Assembly (NCBI RefSeq): GCF_028682635.1
Contig: NZ_JANHLK010000018.1
Coordinates: forward strand, 1-64,000
Reading direction: 5' to 3'
DNA length: 64,000 nucleotides
Source of the DNA: Pseudomonas putida
GTDB taxonomy: Bacteria; Pseudomonadota; Gammaproteobacteria; Pseudomonadales; Pseudomonadaceae
The notes under the pieces were generated by a model. The model did no database searches. It was not told where the DNA came from and worked only from the letters and a program-made list of their open reading frames with translations. The first letter of the stretch is position 1; each line of letters opens with the position of its first letter. Positions 59,440 to 64,000 of this stretch are shown here, piece by piece. Position numbers and translations under genes: made by a program.

Positions 59440-61602
59440 TCAGAAGCTGTATTTGGCCGTCAGCATGTAGTTTCTCGGATTGCCGTAGGTATCGGTGGAG
59501 CCCCAGGTCACGTCGTAGCCAATGGCCGAGTAATACGTGCGGTCAAAGATGTTGTTGGCATTGAGTTGCAGGTCAAGGTGCTTGTTGACCTCATAACCGG
59601 CCATCAGGTCAGTCACCGCATAGCTGCCTTGTTCAATGCGATAGCTGCCGTCGGTGAGCGCCACATCGTTGTACATGCGGCTCTGCCAGTAGAGGTTGCC
59701 ACCGACTCGAAGCTTCTCGAGCGGGCCTTGCAGGCGGTAGACGGTCGAGAGTTTGAACAGATTCTCAGGTTGGTCCGGAGTGAAGCGCTGGTTGTTGTTC
59801 GCCGGATCCGAATCCTTCTTGTAGCGGGCACGGGTATAGGTGTAGCCGGCGCCCACTTGCCAGTTCGGGGACAGGGCACCCTGCAATTCCAGATCAAGCC
59901 CTTGGCTGCGTACCAGGCCGGAGGATTCATAACAGGTCATTTCCGGGCAGCCCGCCTGATTGTCGGCGACGCTGGCGCGGTTCTTCTGATCAATCTGGAA
60001 CACGGCCAGGCTGGCGTTCAGGGCACCGTCGAAGTACTCGCCCTTGATGCCGAGTTCGTAGTTTTCACCCACGATAGGGTCAAGCACCTTGCCGGAAATG
60101 TCCTTTGAGGTCTGCGGGGTGAAGATGTCGGTATAACTGGCGTAGACCGAGTAGTTGTCATTGAGTCGATAGATCAGGCCCGCGTAGCGCGTGACGTTGC
60201 GGGTGACTTTGTAGTCGCCTTCGCCCGTCCGGTTGTCATAGTCATACCAGTCCAGTCGCCCCCCGAGGATCAAGGTCAGCGGGTCGGCAAGGCTCAGCCG
60301 CGTGGTCAGGTAGACGCCGTCCTGGCTGGTGACTTCGTGGCTGTCGCCGCTGTGCACGAAATCCGGTTTAGGCGCGCCAATGGGCCACGACAGCGCATAG
60401 GGACTGTATTCGCGGGTTTGCAGATTGACTTCGCGTCTGCTCGCACCCACCACCAGTTCATGGGTACGACCGAAGGCTTCGAAGGGGCCGCTGGCGAACC
60501 CGTCGAACGCCGTCTGGTCTTCCTCGGGTTTCGACTGGTAGGCCGTGGTCGCGAGCGAGCCCGAGTAGCGCGACAGATACGTGCCGGAGAACACGGCATC
60601 CTGCCAGGATTTGGTGGCCGCCAGGTTCAGGCCCCAGCCATTGTCGAAGCGATGCTTGACCTCACCGTACAGGGTGTTGATTTCCTGTTTCTTGTTTTCC
60701 CAATCGGTGCCCGGGTAGGTGGAGCGTGGCAAATCCAGATGGTGGCCGTCAGTACCGATAGGAAGGCCGCCCCAGAAGAAGTTGGTCTGGTCTTCCTGAC
60801 GGGAAAAGCTCAGGGTCGCGGTGGTGTCTTCGCTCAGGTCGGCCTCACCGATCGCATAGAACAAACCGTGATTGGATTCTTCCTTGTCGCGAAAACTGTT
60901 CGCATCCTGATAGGTGCCTACCACGCGACCACGCAGAGTGCCGTTTTCGTTCAGCGGGCCGGAAGCGTCAATCTGTCCACGATAGTCATCCCAACTGCCA
61001 GCCGCACCGGTCAAGGTTACTTGCGGGGTCGCGGTCGGGCGTTTGCGCACCATGTTGATGGCCGCCGATGGATTGCCGCTGCCGGTGACCAGGCCTGTCG
61101 CGCCACGAATGATCTCGACGCGGTCGAACATCGCCAGGTTTGGCTGCACACCGACGTTCCATCCGGTGTACGAACTGGGCAGGCCGTCGTACATGATGTT
61201 GTCGATGTCGAAACCGCGCGAACTGTAGGTCTGTCGGCCAGGGCCACTCGACTGATTGAGGAACAGCCCCGGAGTTGCCTTGACGACATCGTTGACGCTG
61301 GTCATCGCCTGATCGTCCATGCGCTGGCGTGTGATCACTGTCACTGCCTGTGGGGTTTCTCGCATGGACAGCGGCAGTTTGGTGGCGGTCGACATTTCAC
61401 CCGTGGTGTACGAGCCCGTGCCCTCGGTGGTTTGACCCAACTGGTCAGCATTGACGTTCACTGCGCCAAGCGTCAAGACATGCTGATCGCTGGATGGCTC
61501 ATCGGATGCTGCAGTGGTGGTTGCTTCTTGTGCGACTACAAAAGGCGAGGCGCTTGCCAGGGCGACGGCAACGGCGAGAGGGCGGGGCCAAAAAAGTTGC
61601 AC
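59440..61602 (-). CDS. TonB-dependent siderophore receptor
   Basis: A 720-residue outer-membrane receptor. The signal peptide ends at VVAQEA; a TonB box-like segment TLGAVNVNAD is followed by the plug (TPQAVTVITRQRMDDQ, SRGFDIDNIMYDGLP, DRVEIIRGATGLVTGSGNPSAAINMV in parts) and a 22-strand barrel ending in TAKYSF. The plug sequence is of the FhuE/FpvA kind (hydroxamate or pyoverdine-type siderophores), but there is no N-terminal signalling domain. The start is GTG, with AAGGAG before it. A Fur box lies 130 bases upstream. Confidence 0.92.
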   Translation of the reverse strand: MQLFWPRPLAVAVALASASPFVVAQEATTTAASDEPSSDQHVLTLGAVNVNADQLGQTTEGTGSYTTGEMSTATKLPLSMRETPQAVTVITRQRMDDQAMTSVNDVVKATPGLFLNQSSGPGRQTYSSRGFDIDNIMYDGLPSSYTGWNVGVQPNLAMFDRVEIIRGATGLVTGSGNPSAAINMVRKRPTATPQVTLTGAAGSWDDYRGQIDASGPLNENGTLRGRVVGTYQDANSFRDKEESNHGLFYAIGEADLSEDTTATLSFSRQEDQTNFFWGGLPIGTDGHHLDLPRSTYPGTDWENKKQEINTLYGEVKHRFDNGWGLNLAATKSWQDAVFSGTYLSRYSGSLATTAYQSKPEEDQTAFDGFASGPFEAFGRTHELVVGASRREVNLQTREYSPYALSWPIGAPKPDFVHSGDSHEVTSQDGVYLTTRLSLADPLTLILGGRLDWYDYDNRTGEGDYKVTRNVTRYAGLIYRLNDNYSVYASYTDIFTPQTSKDISGKVLDPIVGENYELGIKGEYFDGALNASLAVFQIDQKNRASVADNQAGCPEMTCYESSGLVRSQGLDLELQGALSPNWQVGAGYTYTRARYKKDSDPANNNQRFTPDQPENLFKLSTVYRLQGPLEKLRVGGNLYWQSRMYNDVALTDGSYRIEQGSYAVTDLMAGYEVNKHLDLQLNANNIFDRTYYSAIGYDVTWGSTDTYGNPRNYMLTAKYSF

Positions 61603-61728
61603 GCAGAATTCTCCTTACAAAAGGGATTGCAGTTCGTTGAGCAGGAAGTGGGATTTCAGCAGCGGCGGGTGAGCCGTTTTGCGCTACAAGGCGGAGGTGG
61701 GGCTTGCACAAAAGCTGATGAGATTACT

Positions 61729-61747
61729 TGTGATAATCATTCTCAAT
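61729..61747 (-). promoter_or_regulatory. Fur box of the siderophore receptor
   Basis: On the minus strand TTGAGAATGATTATCACAA matches the Fur consensus GATAATGATAATCATTATC in most positions. It lies 127 bases upstream of the receptor start in the right orientation for iron-responsive repression. Confidence 0.65.
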
Positions 61748-61880
61748 AGTGTGCCAGATTGGATCCTGGGAAAAAAGCCCTGTTTACCAATTGGTTAACG
61801 AAATTTTCACATTCGCAGGGTTTGTCGCAGGGGGACGACGAGGTCCAAGACGTTATCTACAGGGGAGTGCGTCCTCATCT

Positions 61881-61960
61881 GTAGGAACTGCCGGAGGCTG
61901 CGATCTTTTGATCTGGCTTTTTAAAAGATCGCAGCCTCGTTGCACTCGACAGCTCCTACA
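61881..61960. repeat. REP-type hairpin element, second copy
   Basis: Same 15-bp stem (61895-61909 with 61923-61937) as the copy at 59121, and outer arms GTAGGAACTG / CAGCTCCTAC. It lies upstream of the TonB receptor, so the receptor gene and its Fur box are flanked by related elements. Confidence 0.7.
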
Positions 61961-62060
61961 GGAGGCAATGCGTATTCACCGGTAGACGGGAAAGTACGCG
62001 AGGGGAAAGAGGACCGGGAAAGCGGGAAAGAGGGGGAAAGGGCACGGATTTATTTTCCCG

Positions 62061-62462
62061 CTAGCCTAGCGGCGTTTCATGCAGGTAGATCCATTGGGCG
62101 TTGTGGTGATGCATGCCAATGATCGCCACCGAAACCCGTGAGCTTTCGTGCTGGCCGAGGCGATGGGTTTCCTTGTAGCGAATCGCCACGCTGTTGCCTT
62201 CCTGCCAGACCGTCTGCAGCTCGCTGATGACGATCTCCAGGCCTGGCTTGGCGCCAACTGCACCTTTGAACATCTGCTCGACCGTCGCCCGGCTGACAAT
62301 GTCGGCCGAGGTGGTGACCATGGTGAAGTGCTCGGCAAAGGCCGATATCAGTGGTTCCAGCGTGGCCTGGCCCTTACCTTTTGCGTCGGTGAACAGGGTG
62401 TGGATCAGCTCGTGCACGTGATGAATGCTGTGGTGCGCCTGTTCAACTATTTTGTTGTGCAT
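62061..62462 (-). CDS. SnoaL/NTF2-like protein
   Basis: A 133-residue protein of the NTF2-like cone fold (helical start HHSIHHVHELIHTLFTDA, LISAFAEHFTMVT, TVWQEGNSVAIRYKETHRL). Such DUF4440/SnoaL-type proteins are small cyclases, isomerases or binding proteins; no function can be named. It overlaps the MFS gene by 16 bases and is co-transcribed with it. Confidence 0.72.
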   Translation of the reverse strand: MHNKIVEQAHHSIHHVHELIHTLFTDAKGKGQATLEPLISAFAEHFTMVTTSADIVSRATVEQMFKGAVGAKPGLEIVISELQTVWQEGNSVAIRYKETHRLGQHESSRVSVAIIGMHHHNAQWIYLHETPLG

Positions 62463-63811
62463 GACAGTCCTTTTTTAATGTTCAGCTGACTCAGTTGAAA
62501 GAGTGGGCACAGGCCCAGCAGCGCGGCGACGGCAAAGGTCATATGGTAGGCCTGGGTGGTATCGAAATGCTTCGAGAGCAGGTTGAAAACCATCAGGAAG
62601 AAGGCAGCGCCGATGCTGAATGACATCTGTCGGTTGATGTTCCAGATGACACTGGCCTTGTGGGTGTCATAGCCCTCGAAGTCCATCAGCGACGTGGTTT
62701 GTGCTGTGTTGGCACCGATGCCGCCGCCGATCCCCATCAAGCTGTAGGCGATGACGATCACCAGAGAGTCTGCGGAATCGTTCACCAGTAACAGGGTGGC
62801 AATGCCGGCACTGTGCAAGAGCATGCCGAGGGCAAACAGCCGCTTGGCGCCCATCCGGTTATAGACCCGGCCACAGATCAGCATCGCGATGAATGCGCCG
62901 AAGGCGTAGAGGATCATGAACATCCCTGTCAGTCGGGCGCTGAAGTGCAGGGTGTTTTGCAGGAAGAAGATGCTCATAAGGTTGACCCCCGTGAACACAC
63001 CGGGAATCGCGTAATAGATAAAGATGGAGGTGCTGAGTTTTTTGCTTTTGAGCAGGCTCAGTTCAATGATCGGATTTTTGCAGTTGCGGTAGTGCAACCC
63101 GTACAGCACGACGAACGTAAAGCCTGCCATGACGAAGAGGGCGGCCAACCATGCCGCAGCGTCACCGCCGTACAACGACAAGCCCATCAGCAGGCTGCCG
63201 AGCGCCGCGCTGACCAGTAGCAAGCCCTTGATGTCGGGTCTGGGCAAAGTCGTTGGTCGCGCTTCGTTGATCCAGAACCATGACAGCCATGCTGCGATCA
63301 GTGAGAACGGGATATTGCTGTAGAACACCCAGCGCCAGGAGCTACTGTCGACGATGATGCCGCCGATGGTCGGTGAAATGGCAGGCGCAATCAGGGCAAC
63401 GGCCATGACCAACGTGGATATTTTCGCCCGCTGCTCGCCCTTGAACAGGTTGAACGTCAGTGCCTGTCCGACAGGAATCAACAGGCCGCCGCCAAACCCC
63501 TGGACGAAGCGCCAGATCACCAGCTCGTTGAAACTGTTGGCCAGCCCACACATCCACACGGAGGCGGTAAACACGATCATCGAGACGGTGAGGATTTCCC
63601 TACTGCCACAACGACCGGCCAACCAGGTGCTGACCGGAATGATCAGTGTCAGCCCCAGAATATAAGCATTAGCCACCCAGGCAACGTCTGAAGTACCGAC
63701 GTGCAGCGCTGCCGATATACTCGGTAATGCGACCGCTGACATAAAGATGTTAGTGCAGTCTATAAAAAAGCCGATCAGAAATATCAGTGCAACTTTGTAG
63801 CGGTAGGTCAT
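62447..63811 (-). CDS. MFS multidrug efflux pump, DHA2 (EmrB/QacA)-type
   Basis: A 454-residue drug:H+ antiporter: FFIDCTNIFMSAVALPSI in helix 1 (motif D-like), AGRCGSREILTV in loop 2-3, RFVQGFGGGLLIPVGQAL in helix 4 and the antiporter motif C region GPTIGG-like APAISPTIGGIIVDSSSWRW in parts at about 150-170. The ATG at 63811 follows AAGGGG; upstream frame to 63925 is intergenic. The divergent LysR gene at 63918 is the probable regulator. Confidence 0.87.
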   Translation of the reverse strand: MTYRYKVALIFLIGFFIDCTNIFMSAVALPSISAALHVGTSDVAWVANAYILGLTLIIPVSTWLAGRCGSREILTVSMIVFTASVWMCGLANSFNELVIWRFVQGFGGGLLIPVGQALTFNLFKGEQRAKISTLVMAVALIAPAISPTIGGIIVDSSSWRWVFYSNIPFSLIAAWLSWFWINEARPTTLPRPDIKGLLLVSAALGSLLMGLSLYGGDAAAWLAALFVMAGFTFVVLYGLHYRNCKNPIIELSLLKSKKLSTSIFIYYAIPGVFTGVNLMSIFFLQNTLHFSARLTGMFMILYAFGAFIAMLICGRVYNRMGAKRLFALGMLLHSAGIATLLLVNDSADSLVIVIAYSLMGIGGGIGANTAQTTSLMDFEGYDTHKASVIWNINRQMSFSIGAAFFLMVFNLLSKHFDTTQAYHMTFAVAALLGLCPLFQLSQLNIKKGLSCTTK

Positions 63812-63917
63812 GTTGTTTCCCCTTTGCCGCAAAGCATAGGGTCGGTGGACTTGAACTGTCGATGCGATTATCCTTGAAGCAATGTTTGACGGGATTTGAC
63901 AGTGAGCCCATATTTCC

Positions 63918-64000
63918 ATGCACACTCATCTTAATCGGGTCCAGACATTCCTGGCCGTGGTCGATTTTGGTTCTTACACCAAGGCCGCCAATTACCTGAA
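63918..64000 (+). CDS. LysR-family regulator, cut by the window end
   Basis: Only the first 27 residues are visible: MHTHLNRVQTFLAVVDFGSY then TKAANYL. This is the start of a LysR HTH domain. It is divergent from the DHA2 pump gene (106 bases apart), the usual layout for a regulator of that pump. Confidence 0.8.
   Translation, partial: MHTHLNRVQTFLAVVDFGSYTKAANYL

Noticed and set aside
60337..61749. 470-codon plus-strand frame
   Set aside because: Antisense to the plug and half the barrel of the TonB receptor; no signal, no domain, and it would read through the Fur box.

Overview
The window is GC-rich, gene-dense Gammaproteobacterial DNA that looks like the chromosome of a Pseudomonas of the fluorescens/putida type. 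The reasons are three OprD-family porins, an AroQ/PcaHG/VanAB set of aromatic catabolic genes, FadR- and LysR-type regulators beside each pathway, short REP palindromes of the GTAGGAGC(...)GCTTGCTGGCGATG kind, and a Fur box before a TonB-dependent siderophore receptor. No rRNA, tRNA, CRISPR array, phage or transposase gene was seen. Nearly all of it is accessory catabolism, made of small clusters that each carry their own transporter, porin and regulator.

Layout. 1-6.5 kb: an MFS sugar-type transporter, then a D-glucarate cluster (gudP, gudD, a MetA-type outer-membrane protein, a FadR-type regulator). 6.6-13.4 kb: an OprD porin, a divergent type II dehydroquinase, a shikimate-type MHS transporter and its divergent LysR regulator, followed by pcaG, pcaH and pcaQ. 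Together these feed quinate/shikimate-type compounds toward protocatechuate ring cleavage, although no dehydroshikimate dehydratase is present here. 13.5-14.5 kb: a tandem universal stress protein. 14.7-31.3 kb: a large set of amide-hydrolysing genes: a secreted amidase with an extra C-terminal domain, an N-acyl-D-amino-acid deacylase, a DadA-like dehydrogenase, a second amidase, an esterase, two RidA proteins, a metallo-beta-lactamase-fold hydrolase, an aspartoacylase-type deacylase, two MFS transporters, an OprD porin and three regulators. 31.5-38.8 kb: a vanillate island (MHS transporter, vanAB, vanR, porin, AAHS transporter) with three ATGGATCCAT palindromes placed as VanR operators.

38.9-43.2 kb: small housekeeping-like genes (MFS remnant, DUF1289, NUDIX, VOC) and an ArsR/P450/ABM-monooxygenase trio. 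43.6-48.0 kb: an unusual autotransporter whose passenger is a tyrosine-phosphatase domain, an AraC regulator and a periplasmic DUF4432 protein. 48.4-55.2 kb: a co-directional seven-gene run (amino-acid-type ABC importer, class V PLP enzyme, RpiR regulator, PuuE-like allantoinase/deacetylase, dihydropyrimidinase) that looks like an uncharacterised pathway for import and ring-opening of a cyclic ureide or imide. 55.3-64 kb: a small cytochrome c, cupin, AraC regulator, diguanylate cyclase, REP elements, a Fur-controlled TonB receptor, a SnoaL-like protein, a DHA2-type MFS pump and the start of a LysR gene cut by the window end.

The strongest leads are the 48-55 kb ureide-like operon, the 14.7-31 kb amide/D-amino-acid region, the phosphatase autotransporter, and the regulatory palindromes of the van, pca and TetR systems. 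Functions are assigned from motif recognition alone; no database search was run.
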